Part shown: one piece after another, positions 14,015 to 21,389 of the stretch
Position numbering within the stretch: the stretch's first letter is position 1
How the letters are laid out: each line of letters begins with the position of its first letter
NCBI GenBank assembly: GCA_022827835.1
Contig: JAJEIO010000029.1
Location: 62,001-126,000 of the forward strand
DNA: 64,000 nucleotides
DNA from: Candidatus Latescibacterota bacterium
GTDB lineage: Bacteria; Latescibacterota; UBA2968; UBA8231
Direction: 5' to 3'
Notes under the pieces: generated by a model
Database searches by the model: none
The model's input: the letters and a program-made list of their open reading frames with translations, nothing else
What the model was told of the DNA's origin: nothing
Made by a program: the position numbers and the translations under genes

Positions 14015-15198
14015 GGATTGGCCCCCAGCTCGCCCATTCGCCACAGGTCGCCGAGTAGATAATCATCCAGCCAACTAGCGAGCTTTTCGGGGTCGAGGCG
14101 GCGCAACACAGTGCCGGCCCCGGGTCGCTCGCAGGCGACGATAGCGGCTGGCTGATTGGTCAGCGCCGATACAAGGGCGTCGGAATGAGTCGTGACCACA
14201 AGCTGCATCCGTTGGGAGGCTTCGACGAGCAGGTCGGCGAGTAGAGCAACGGCATCGGGATGCAATCCGAGTTCCGGCTCCTCTATACAAACCAATGGCG
14301 GAGGTAAGGGGGACAGAAGGGTCGCCAGCAGCGCGATGAATCGGAGAGTACCGTCGGACAGCCGAGTTGCGGGAATCGGTGCACGGAAGCCGGATTCGTG
14401 CAGGTAAAACTGTACGGTGCCACCTGAGATCGCAGTTGACATGCGCTCAAACCGGGGAAAGAAGCGCTTCAGATGCTCGTTAAATATCGGGCCGGACTGG
14501 TGCTCAATCTGATTAAGTACTAGCGCAAGATTGCTGAAATCAGGAAACAGCCAATGCTCCAGAAGATCGGCGCGTTGCGGCTGTCGCAGCGCACTGTAAC
14601 GACCAAACGTCCACTCCCGGAATGTCTGTATGAACTGAAAACGCTCCCCGAGCCAATGGAGTTCTGGATAGAGATCCCGATCCTTGCGCTGGGAAAGAAC
14701 GGATTGATCGAGAGAGAGTTCGGCCGACTGTAACGTTCTCACCTCGGTCTGTTCGTCCGGTGTCCGTACGCGAATATTGACCGGGTGTCCTTGCTGGAAC
14801 ATGTAGTAGAAGTACGGCTTGTCTTCCACTTCCTCGATAGCCTCGTCAGTGATATTGACCCGGCGACCGATAGTGGTAAACGATAGACGATACCTTAGAC
14901 GATGTGGTATCGGTATCGGTGGCATGATTATCGTAAACGGATCTGTCTCGACTTCTATGGTCGCAGGATTTGGTAGGTAATCGCCTTTCCAACCCCACTC
15001 CTCCGCACCGCCCCCGTCCCGGATTGCGGCAGCAAAGTCCGTCGGCGTGGCGCGCAGGAGTTCCAATACCTCGATAAAGTTCGTTTTCCCCGAGGCGTTT
15101 GGACCGATAAGAACATTCAATGGTTGCAATTCAAAGAAGTCCATATCGGGAGGAAACGACAGCAAGCCGCCCATGCGAAGACGTTGGATGAATTGCAT
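14011..15198 (-). CDS. AAA/ABC-class ATPase (AAA_21, OLD/RecF-like)
   Basis: A 395-residue SMC/RecF-like ATPase. Walker A GPNASGKTNFIEVL lies at about residue 32. The ABC signature-like segment RLSDGTLRFIALLATL, Walker B CIEEPELGLHP and the switch VVTTHSDAL follow in the C-terminal third. No coiled coil of SMC length is present, so this is the compact AAA_21 type common in defence operons. ATG 15198 fits the family N-terminus (FIQRLRMGGLLSF); the track start 6 codons earlier is less likely. The gene is coupled to the DUF4276-like protein. Together they resemble sensor-ATPase plus effector pairs. Confidence 0.85.
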   Translation of the reverse strand: MQFIQRLRMGGLLSFPPDMDFFELQPLNVLIGPNASGKTNFIEVLELLRATPTDFAAAIRDGGGAEEWGWKGDYLPNPATIEVETDPFTIIMPPIPIPHRLRYRLSFTTIGRRVNITDEAIEEVEDKPYFYYMFQQGHPVNIRVRTPDEQTEVRTLQSAELSLDQSVLSQRKDRDLYPELHWLGERFQFIQTFREWTFGRYSALRQPQRADLLEHWLFPDFSNLALVLNQIEHQSGPIFNEHLKRFFPRFERMSTAISGGTVQFYLHESGFRAPIPATRLSDGTLRFIALLATLLSPLPPPLVCIEEPELGLHPDAVALLADLLVEASQRMQLVVTTHSDALVSALTNQPAAIVACERPGAGTVLRRLDPEKLASWLDDYLLGDLWRMGELGANP

Positions 15199-15252
15199 CG
15201 GATTGGCCCTCCTCAAACGCTGCTGGGTATGAAGGTCAGATCAAAGTAGAGT

Positions 15253-16101
15253 TCAACACTCGGCCCCGCGCACTTCGCCGCCGAAATGCTGCATGCGCTC
15301 GTCAGTGTCGATCTGGCCGGCGTTGGCGGGGCGGTAGTGCAGTTGCAGGGCGCGGCGCATTTTTTGCGAGGGGTTGGTCGGGCTGCCGTGGTGGGTCATG
15401 CCGTGCCAGAGCAGGCAACCGCCAGGGGCGAGGGGTACGACGATGTCGCGCTCGGTCTGGACGTCGGTGTCGCAGATTTGCCAATCGCGGCGCTTGAAGT
15501 GATTGACCGGGCCTTCGCGATGCGTGCCGGGCAGGATGTGTAGGCAGCCGTTATTCGCGTCGGCGTGGTCGAGGGCGATCCAGACGCCGATGATGGTGGT
15601 GCCCAAGGGATAGTTGAAATATGCGCAGTCTTGGTGCCAGGGTTTTTCGCGGCCTCTAGGCGGCTTGAGCAGGGCCATCTCTTGGAATAGAACGGGCGCG
15701 TCGTCCATCAGGCGGGCGAGGACATCCAAAAGATCCGGGTCGGTGGCCAAGGGTTGGAAACGCCCATCCCAATCGACAAAATTCATCAGTTTGCGTACCG
15801 CACTACGCCGCGCTGCACCCGTTAGCTTTTGGCCTTGCGCAGAGGTTTCCAGTTGGACGCCGCGAAATTCGGGCTGCTTGCCGTCAATCAGGTCGTACAC
15901 TGCGTCGGCAGCGTCGGCGACTTGGGCAGGAGAAAACGCCTCTGTTATTACGAGGTAGCCCTGCTGATGAAAGAAGGCTAGCTGCTCGGGGCCAATGTCG
16001 GAAAAGCGGGCGACCTGCTGGGCCTCGGCGTCGTAGCGGTAGAGATCAGGGGCGTAGTCGGCGCGGTCGCCGTCGTCGATGATAGGTTGGGCGCTTGTCA
16101 T
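15253..16101 (-). CDS. Phytanoyl-CoA dioxygenase (PhyH) family enzyme
   Basis: A 282-residue Fe(II)/2-oxoglutarate-dependent oxygenase. The metal triad is H and D in KPWHQDCAYF plus the distal histidine in LLWHGMTHHGSP; an arginine in MRRALQLHY would bind 2-oxoglutarate. It is closely similar along its length to the protein at 48236-49096; both share RDWQICDTDV and FRGVQ blocks, so they are paralogues. It overlaps the DUF3098-like gene by ATGA and sits at the end of the rplS operon, an odd place for a catabolic enzyme. The substrate is unknown. Confidence 0.88.
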   Translation of the reverse strand: MTSAQPIIDDGDRADYAPDLYRYDAEAQQVARFSDIGPEQLAFFHQQGYLVITEAFSPAQVADAADAVYDLIDGKQPEFRGVQLETSAQGQKLTGAARRSAVRKLMNFVDWDGRFQPLATDPDLLDVLARLMDDAPVLFQEMALLKPPRGREKPWHQDCAYFNYPLGTTIIGVWIALDHADANNGCLHILPGTHREGPVNHFKRRDWQICDTDVQTERDIVVPLAPGGCLLWHGMTHHGSPTNPSQKMRRALQLHYRPANAGQIDTDERMQHFGGEVRGAEC

Positions 16102-16331
16102 GTCTGCTCAGCCTCGTCTTCCTGGTCTGCTGATTGGTCCCGGACCAAAATTGCCATGGGAATCAGCACGCAGTAGCCGACCACTAGGAGTACCGGCGCT
16201 AGGGTGAGGGAGAGAAACCCCTCGGCTGGCGGGATGCGCAAAAACACATAGCCGAGCAAGATCACGGCTAAGCCGACTATGGCCAAGGACCAGTTTTTGC
16301 GCGTAAAAGGCAGATCGCCGCGTTGGGCCAT
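16098..16331 (-). CDS. Small two-TM membrane protein, DUF3098-like
   Basis: A 77-residue protein with two TM helices (about 13-30 and 40-60). The start FTRKNWSLAIVGLAVILLG and SLTLAPVLLVVGYCVLIPMA resemble DUF3098 proteins of Bacteroidetes-type lineages. The start at 16331 is chosen; the longer frame upstream is antisense to rplS. It overlaps the PhyH start as ATGA and lies 13 bases after rplS. Function unknown. Confidence 0.72.
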   Translation of the reverse strand: MAQRGDLPFTRKNWSLAIVGLAVILLGYVFLRIPPAEGFLSLTLAPVLLVVGYCVLIPMAILVRDQSADQEDEAEQT

Positions 16332-16344
16332 GGCGTGGCTCCGC

Positions 16345-16698
16345 TTACCGCGCCTGCTTTTCGCGGATGCGGGCGGCGCGACCTTTGCGACCGCGTAAGT
16401 AAAACAGGCGGGCGCGGCGCACCCGGCCCTCGCGCATGCGCTCGATCTTGGATATGCGCGGCGAGTGGATGGGGAAGATGCGCTCAATGGCAATGCCCTG
16501 AGAGATCTTGCGCACAGTAAAGGTCTCTTGGATGCCGCTGCCTCTGCGCTGGATGACGGTTCCTTCAAAGATTTGGGTGCGCTCCTTGTCGCCCTCGATG
16601 ACCCGCACGTGGATGCGCACGGTGTCGCCAGCGCCGAATTCGGGAAGATCGGTTTTGAGTTGGTCCGAGGTTAGTTCGCGCAGGATACTTGAGTCCAT
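16345..16698 (-). CDS. rplS: 50S ribosomal protein L19
   Basis: A 117-residue L19. The segments [59 protein letters not shown] and [20 protein letters not shown] are canonical. L19 sits at the 30S-50S interface. The ATG at 16698 is chosen from the family N-terminus. It follows trmD by 16 bases as the last gene of the conserved rpsP-rimM-trmD-rplS cluster. Confidence 0.97.
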   Translation of the reverse strand: MDSSILRELTSDQLKTDLPEFGAGDTVRIHVRVIEGDKERTQIFEGTVIQRRGSGIQETFTVRKISQGIAIERIFPIHSPRISKIERMREGRVRRARLFYLRGRKGRAARIREKQAR

Positions 16699-16714
16699 TG
16701 TATCACCTTGTTTG

Positions 16715-17455
16715 TTACGGGGCTTCTTCCAGCCCTTGCTCCTGCCAAGTGGCGATGAGCTGTTGTTCTTCTTCGTCGAGTTCGATCTGTTGCAGCAAGT
16801 CGGGCCGACGCGCAAACGTGCGCCGCAGGGCTTGGCGTCGCCGCCAGTGCTCTATGCGCTCGTGGTCGCCGGAAAGCAGCGCATCGGGGACGCGCTGGCC
16901 GCGGAATTCAACTGGCCGCGTGTACCAAGGGCAATCGAGTACGGCCTCTTGGAATGAGTCGTCCAAGGCCGAAGAGAAGTTGCCCAAAACGTTGGGTATG
17001 AGCCGAGCCACCGCGTCGATGAGGACGAGGGCGGCCGGCTCGCCGCCGGTGAGCACGTAGTCGCCGATTGAAATTTCACGGTCGATAAGTCCAGTACGGA
17101 TGCGCTCATCTACTCCTTTATAATGCCCGCACAACAGCACCAACCGCTCCTCGAGCGCCAACTCGATGGCGAGCGCTTGGTTGAGCGGCTGGCCGTCGGC
17201 TGTCAGATAAATGCAGCGGCCAGTCGCTAGGCCCCGCTCCTGCCAAAGCTGGTACACAGGCTCGGGCTTGAGGACCATGCCGCCGCCGCCGCCGTAAGGC
17301 GCGTCATCTACGGTGCGGTGTTTATCGGTCGCGCAATCGCGTGGGTCGTGGGTCTCGACGGTCAACAGGCCCCGGGCGATGGCGCGGGCCATCATGCTGG
17401 TCGCCAACGGCGAGGCAAAAAAATCCGGAAAGAGCGTTACAATGTCTATTTTCAT
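16715..17455 (-). CDS. trmD: tRNA (guanine-N1)-methyltransferase
   Basis: A 246-residue TrmD that methylates G37 of tRNAs with S-adenosylmethionine and prevents frameshifting. The SPOUT trefoil-knot motifs are present: [29 protein letters not shown] and [32 protein letters not shown] is the usual start. The ATG overlaps the end of rimM by 4 bases. Length is normal. Confidence 0.97.
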   Translation of the reverse strand: MKIDIVTLFPDFFASPLATSMMARAIARGLLTVETHDPRDCATDKHRTVDDAPYGGGGGMVLKPEPVYQLWQERGLATGRCIYLTADGQPLNQALAIELALEERLVLLCGHYKGVDERIRTGLIDREISIGDYVLTGGEPAALVLIDAVARLIPNVLGNFSSALDDSFQEAVLDCPWYTRPVEFRGQRVPDALLSGDHERIEHWRRRQALRRTFARRPDLLQQIELDEEEQQLIATWQEQGLEEAP

Positions 17456-17961
17456 GGTCCAAATAGCTCTTCAATGCCCCGCACGACGACCCGACCCGGC
17501 GCGATTTCCACGACAAAGTCGCCGACAGCCGGCACAAGGGCTTCGCCTTTGGCTCCGCGGACCACGTAAACGTCTGTCGTCGGCATAGATAAGACCTCGA
17601 CGATGTGGCCCAATGGTTGCCCCTCCGAATTGACGACCACGCAATCTACTAGGTCGTCTATGTAGTGCGTGCCCTCCGGCAGGGGATCGCGCTGATCGAG
17701 GGCGATGGTAACGTAGCCCCCGGCCAAGATTGAACGCGCCTGTTCGGGCGAGTCAATGCCAGCGAATTTGAGCAACAAGCTCTTAGCGTCTGTGCGCCAG
17801 CGCTCGAGTTCGAGCGGCTGGTCGGGTCGGCCCGCACATTGGAGGACGACATCCCGCAGGTCGCTGAAGCGCTCGATGCGGTGAGTCAGGGCTTGGGCCC
17901 GAACCTCGCCGCGCACTCCCCACGGGCGGGAGATATAGGCTACGGCGACGCGCCCGGCCAT
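17452..17961 (-). CDS. rimM: Ribosome maturation factor RimM
   Basis: A 169-residue RimM needed for 16S rRNA processing near S19. The N-terminal barrel (VAVAYISRPWGVRGEVRAQ) and the C-terminal PRC barrel (HYIDDLVDCVVVNSEGQPLG, then EALVPAVGDFVVEI) are both recognisable. It precedes trmD with an ATGA overlap. It begins only 12 bases after the second stop of the extended rpsP reading frame. No KH-domain gene (khpA) lies between rpsP and rimM, as in proteobacteria. Confidence 0.95.
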   Translation of the reverse strand: MAGRVAVAYISRPWGVRGEVRAQALTHRIERFSDLRDVVLQCAGRPDQPLELERWRTDAKSLLLKFAGIDSPEQARSILAGGYVTIALDQRDPLPEGTHYIDDLVDCVVVNSEGQPLGHIVEVLSMPTTDVYVVRGAKGEALVPAVGDFVVEIAPGRVVVRGIEELFGP

Positions 17962-17973
17962 GCGGCTATCCGT

Positions 17974-18096
17974 CTATTTTTCCTTTTGCTCAACCGATTC
18001 GGCTGATTCAGCGGCTGCCTGTTCGGCTTCGGCTGGCGCAGCTTCTTCTTGCTCAACCGGTTCGGCTGATTCAGCGGCTTCTGGCTCAGCAGCTAC
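17974..18096 (-). other. In-frame continuation of the rpsP acidic tail beyond an amber stop
   Basis: Immediately after the rpsP TAG (18099-18097) the same frame runs 40 more codons to a second TAG at 17976-17974. It encodes more of the same Ala/Glu repeat: AAEPEAAESAEPVEQEEAAP, then AEAEQAAAESAESVEQKEK. The match of repeat units on both sides of the stop suggests the tail was once longer and was cut by a nonsense change, or is reached by read-through. A sequencing error is also possible. Confidence 0.6.
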
Positions 18097-18537
18097 CTAC
18101 TCGTCCGGTGCAACTTCTTCTTGCTCGACCGATTCAGCCGATTCAGCGGTTGCCTGTTCGTCCTGTTCGACTGGTTCAGCGGCTTCTTGCTCAACCGGTT
18201 CAGCCGGTTGGACTGGCGCGGCCGCTGCTTTCTTGCGCCGGCGCTTGGGCTTGTCGCCTGTGAGGGCGTCTTCGCGCACCCGGCCCTCCCAGCCCTGCCA
18301 GCGGGCCAATATCCCTTGGCTGTGGAAGAGGTCGGCGACGGTCTCGGTCATCTGCGCGCCTTTGTTGAGCCACTCGATGGCGCGCTCTTCGTCGATTTTG
18401 ACGCTGGCGTGCATGGGGTCGTAAAGACCCACCTCTGCGAGGGAGCGGCCGTTGCGGGCGACGCTGACGTGAGCAGCGACGATTCGGTAGTAAGGCTGTT
18501 TGCGTTTGCCTATTCTCTTAAGGCGAAGTTTGACCAA
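18097..18537 (-). CDS. rpsP: 30S ribosomal protein S16 with acidic C-terminal extension
   Basis: S16 proper occupies residues 1-80 (VKLRLKRIGKRKQPYYRIVA, then GRSLAEVGLYDPM and RAIEWLNKGAQMTETVADLF), a universal 30S assembly protein. A tail of some 50 residues rich in Ala, Glu and Val follows (QPAEPVEQEAAEPVEQDE type repeats), preceded by a basic KPKRRRKKAA patch. Tails like this occur in several phyla. The amber stop at 18097 falls inside the repeat, and the repeat continues in frame for 40 codons (separate entry). It lies downstream of ffh, as in many bacteria. Confidence 0.95.
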   Translation of the reverse strand: MVKLRLKRIGKRKQPYYRIVAAHVSVARNGRSLAEVGLYDPMHASVKIDEERAIEWLNKGAQMTETVADLFHSQGILARWQGWEGRVREDALTGDKPKRRRKKAAAAPVQPAEPVEQEAAEPVEQDEQATAESAESVEQEEVAPDE

Positions 18538-18562
18538 TGCTATTCTCCTTGGCGAAGGATGC

Positions 18563-19891
18563 CTAGCCCACGAGGGGCATTCTCATTTTCAAGCGGCCGC
18601 CTTTGGCGCGGCTCATCTGCCTGAGCATTTTCTGCATCATGTGAAATTGTTTGACTAGTTGATTCACCTCTTGGACGCTGGTGCCGCTACCACGGGCGAT
18701 GCGCTTGCGGCGGCTGCCGTTGAGAATTTTGGGTTGGACTCGCTCTTGGCGGGTCATGGAATTGATGATGGCCTCGACTTGGGTGAACGCGCTATCGTCG
18801 AGCTGCATGTTCTTAGCAGCTTTACCACCTCCGGGAATCATGCCCATGAGCTGGTCGAGCGGCCCCATGCGGCGCACTGCTTGCAACTGCGAGAGAAAAT
18901 CCTCAAAGGTGAAGGAGGCCCGGCGGAACTTTTCTTCTAGCTCTTTGGCCCGGTCGCGCTCCATGGCTTGCTCGGCCTTTTCCACCAGCGAGACAATGTC
19001 GCCCATGCCGAGGATGCGCGAGGCCATGCGGTCGGGGTGAAAAGACTCTAGGTCTTCGATTTTCTCGCCGGTGCCGACGAATTTGATCGGCCGGCCGGTG
19101 ACGGAGCGAATCGACAGTGCAGCTCCACCGCGGGCATCGCTGTCGAGCTTGGTCAGGGCGCAGCCGGTAAATGCGAGGCGCTGGTTAAAGCGGGCGGCGG
19201 TTTCCACGGCGTCTTGGCCCAGCATGCTGTCGGCGACAAAGAGGATCTCGTGCGGCTCGACGGCCTGCTGAATGCGATCTAGTTCGTCCATCATCTCTTC
19301 GTCGATGCTCAGGCGGCCCGCCGTATCTATGAGTGCGATGCTGCGGTGAGTCTGGCGGGCTTGGTCGATCCCGCGACGACAGATGGCGACTGGATCGACA
19401 CCTGCAGGTTGGCTGAAAACGGGCACGTCGATAGAGGCTCCCAGCGATTGGAGTTGGGCTACGGCGGCCGGGCGATACACGTCGGCGGCGATCAACAGTG
19501 GCGGTCGGCCTTTGTCCTTGAATTGACGGGCTATCTTGGCAGCCATCGTCGTCTTGCCACAGCCCTGCAGGCCGACGAGCATGACGACGGTGGGAGGGTG
19601 TTCGGCGAGATTGAGCGGGCTGTTGTTGCCCCCCAGCAGGGCGATGAGTTCGCTGTGGACGATTTTGACTAGCTGCTGGCCCGGGGTCAGGCTCTTGAGG
19701 ACGTCTTGGCCGAGGGCCTGCTCTTTGACCCGCTGAATAAAGTCCTTGGCGACCTTGAAGTTGACGTCGGCTTCGAGCAGAGAACGGCGAATTTGGCGCA
19801 GGGTATCGTCGATGTTGCGCTCGGTGATGCGTCCCTGCCCGCGGAGCGAGCGGAATAGGTCGTCAAAGCGTTCGCTGAGTCGGTCAAACAT
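18563..19891 (-). CDS. ffh: Signal recognition particle protein Ffh (SRP54)
   Basis: A 442-residue SRP GTPase that delivers nascent membrane and secreted proteins to the translocon. The N domain (1-90) is followed by the G domain with G1 GLQGCGKTT at 107-115, DTAGR, TKLD and GTGEK. The Met-rich M domain (about 320-440) has the SRP RNA-binding RRKRIARGSG motif and the Met-rich QFHMMQKMLRQM helix. It heads the conserved ffh-rpsP-rimM-trmD-rplS cluster; an AT-rich promoter lies just upstream. Confidence 0.97.
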   Translation of the reverse strand: MFDRLSERFDDLFRSLRGQGRITERNIDDTLRQIRRSLLEADVNFKVAKDFIQRVKEQALGQDVLKSLTPGQQLVKIVHSELIALLGGNNSPLNLAEHPPTVVMLVGLQGCGKTTMAAKIARQFKDKGRPPLLIAADVYRPAAVAQLQSLGASIDVPVFSQPAGVDPVAICRRGIDQARQTHRSIALIDTAGRLSIDEEMMDELDRIQQAVEPHEILFVADSMLGQDAVETAARFNQRLAFTGCALTKLDSDARGGAALSIRSVTGRPIKFVGTGEKIEDLESFHPDRMASRILGMGDIVSLVEKAEQAMERDRAKELEEKFRRASFTFEDFLSQLQAVRRMGPLDQLMGMIPGGGKAAKNMQLDDSAFTQVEAIINSMTRQERVQPKILNGSRRKRIARGSGTSVQEVNQLVKQFHMMQKMLRQMSRAKGGRLKMRMPLVG

Positions 19892-19932
19892 GGGCCGATG
19901 CGTCGAGTGGTAGAATGGGACAAAGAAGCTAA

Positions 19933-19961
19933 AATATAAATTTAATATATAGATATAGCAA
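19933..19961 (-). promoter_or_regulatory. Probable sigma70-type promoter for ffh and the ribosomal cluster
   Basis: On the minus strand TTGCTA (19961-19956) and TATATT (19938-19933) are spaced by exactly 17 bases in a very AT-rich patch, unlike the GC-rich surroundings. It lies 42 bases upstream of the ffh ATG. Confidence 0.5.
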
Positions 19962-19971
19962 CAGAGGCAGG

Positions 19972-20619
19972 TCAGCCGCGCAGGTCGGCAATAACGCGAG
20001 CTGGGTCAGGGGAGTTGAAGACGGCTGAGCCAGCCACTAAGCTCTGGGCACCGGCACGGCGGCAGTCGGCTGCGTTGCCGGGATGAACTCCGCCGTCGAT
20101 GCCGACGGGTATGTCTAGCCCTCGGCGCTCGATTTCCGCGCACAGGTCGCGGATTTTGTCGAGGGCTGCGGGCTGAAAGGCTTGGCCGCCAAATCCCGGC
20201 TCTACGGACATGACCAAGACCGAGTCGAGTTCGTCGAGATATGGGTATAGATCGGAAACGGGCGTTTTAGGGTTGACCGCGAGTCCGCACTGGAGACCGT
20301 GTTGGCGGATGGCGTCGAGTACGGCCTGGGTGGATTCGAGCTCCACATGGACCACGAGCGAGTCGGCACCCGCCTCTTTGAAGGGGCCGATAAAGGGCAA
20401 GGGGTTTTGCAGCATCAGGTGCGTGTTGAGTTCGAGGCGGGTGGTTTGGCGCACGGCCGCGACGACTGGCAGCCCAAAGCTGATGTTGGGGACGAAGTGT
20501 CCGTCCATTACGTCGAGATGGAGAAAATCAGCCCCGCCGCGGTCGACGCGGTCGATGTCCTCGGCTAGGCGGGCAAAGTCAGCGGCCAAGAGGGAAGGGC
20601 CGATGCGCGTGGCGTTCAT
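19972..20619 (-). CDS. rpe: Ribulose-phosphate 3-epimerase
   Basis: A 215-residue TIM barrel that interconverts ribulose-5-phosphate and xylulose-5-phosphate in the pentose phosphate pathway. The motifs are complete: GPSLLAADFARL, FLHLDVMDGHFVPNISFG (metal-binding histidine and catalytic aspartate), HLMLQNPLPFI, MSVEPGFGGQAF and VGIDGGVHPGNA with the second catalytic aspartate. The start at 20619 overlaps the PASTA gene stop as ATGA, favoured over a GTG-like start 4 codons earlier. It ends the rsmB-PASTA-rpe operon. Confidence 0.96.
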   Translation of the reverse strand: MNATRIGPSLLAADFARLAEDIDRVDRGGADFLHLDVMDGHFVPNISFGLPVVAAVRQTTRLELNTHLMLQNPLPFIGPFKEAGADSLVVHVELESTQAVLDAIRQHGLQCGLAVNPKTPVSDLYPYLDELDSVLVMSVEPGFGGQAFQPAALDKIRDLCAEIERRGLDIPVGIDGGVHPGNAADCRRAGAQSLVAGSAVFNSPDPARVIADLRG

Positions 20620-21389
20620 GGTTCCTCCCAATTGTCAAAGGCATCTGGCTTGGGGGGTGGTGCCGCGGCGCTGACGACGAGGTCGATGCGGCTGTGGCGC
20701 GAGATGCGCTGCTCGCTCGTAGGATCTTGGGCTAGGACCGTGCCGACGCGCTTTTGCTCATCGATGCGTTTGGCGATGTGGCCGATGCGCAATTCGTATT
20801 TGCGCAGGGTGTCCTCCACGGCTCTAATGGACAGGCCGATTAGATTCGGGACGCGTTTAAGGGCAGTGGGTGGGCCGTTGCTGACTTGGAGGTCAACCGC
20901 ACTGTCGCGAGCGAGCTGAGCACCGGGGGGAGGCGACTGCCCCACGACAGCGCCCTCGGGGAGGGTATCTGAAGAGCGGTAGAGGATTTGGCCGATCTTG
21001 AGCTGGTTTTCCTCTAGTTGCAAACGCGCCTCGCGCAGGCTAACGCGGCGCACGTCGGGAACCTCGTAATCGCGCGGCCCTTTGCTCACGGTTAAGACGA
21101 TGCGCCGTCCTTCTTTGACCAATTGGCCGTCACTGGGGTCTTGATCGACGACCGCGTCGGCGGGAACGGTTTCGTGGTGTAGGGAATCGCCGATGGTCCC
21201 CTTCAGTCCTGCTTCTTCGAGTCGGGCCGATGCCTCGGACGCGGAAAGGCCCTGGAGGTTGGGAACTTGGACGTTGGATGTGTCAACTAGGTACGGCATG
21301 ATGACCGCGTCGAGTAGGAAGAGGGCGATGATGCCAGAGAGGAATGCACCCGCCGCGAGCAGGCCCAAGTGGCGGAGGATGTTTTTCAC
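20616..21389 (-). CDS. Membrane-anchored PASTA-domain protein without a kinase
   Basis: A 257-residue protein. A short cytoplasmic start and one TM helix (about 8-30) are followed by three PASTA domains (about 40-105, 106-175 and 176-246), each with the VPN/VPD...SxxEAxxxLE...L pattern. PASTA domains bind muropeptides or beta-lactams on penicillin-binding proteins and PrkC-type kinases. No kinase or transpeptidase domain is present. The gene is coupled at both ends by ATGA overlaps to rsmB and rpe. In Firmicutes the rsmB-to-rpe interval holds the PrkC phosphatase and kinase genes, so this may be a kinase-less equivalent. Confidence 0.88.
   Translation of the reverse strand: MKNILRHLGLLAAGAFLSGIIALFLLDAVIMPYLVDTSNVQVPNLQGLSASEASARLEEAGLKGTIGDSLHHETVPADAVVDQDPSDGQLVKEGRRIVLTVSKGPRDYEVPDVRRVSLREARLQLEENQLKIGQILYRSSDTLPEGAVVGQSPPPGAQLARDSAVDLQVSNGPPTALKRVPNLIGLSIRAVEDTLRKYELRIGHIAKRIDEQKRVGTVLAQDPTSEQRISRHSRIDLVVSAAAPPPKPDAFDNWEEP

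Noticed and set aside
16331-16568. Long N-terminal extension of the DUF3098-like membrane protein
   Set aside because: The extra 79 residues lie opposite the rplS coding sequence and are low-complexity; a start at 16331 gives the family N-terminus.
17960-18424. Plus-strand Ser/Ala/Cys-rich open frame across the rpsP tail
   Set aside because: It is the antisense of the repetitive acidic S16 tail; repeats create long open frames on both strands.
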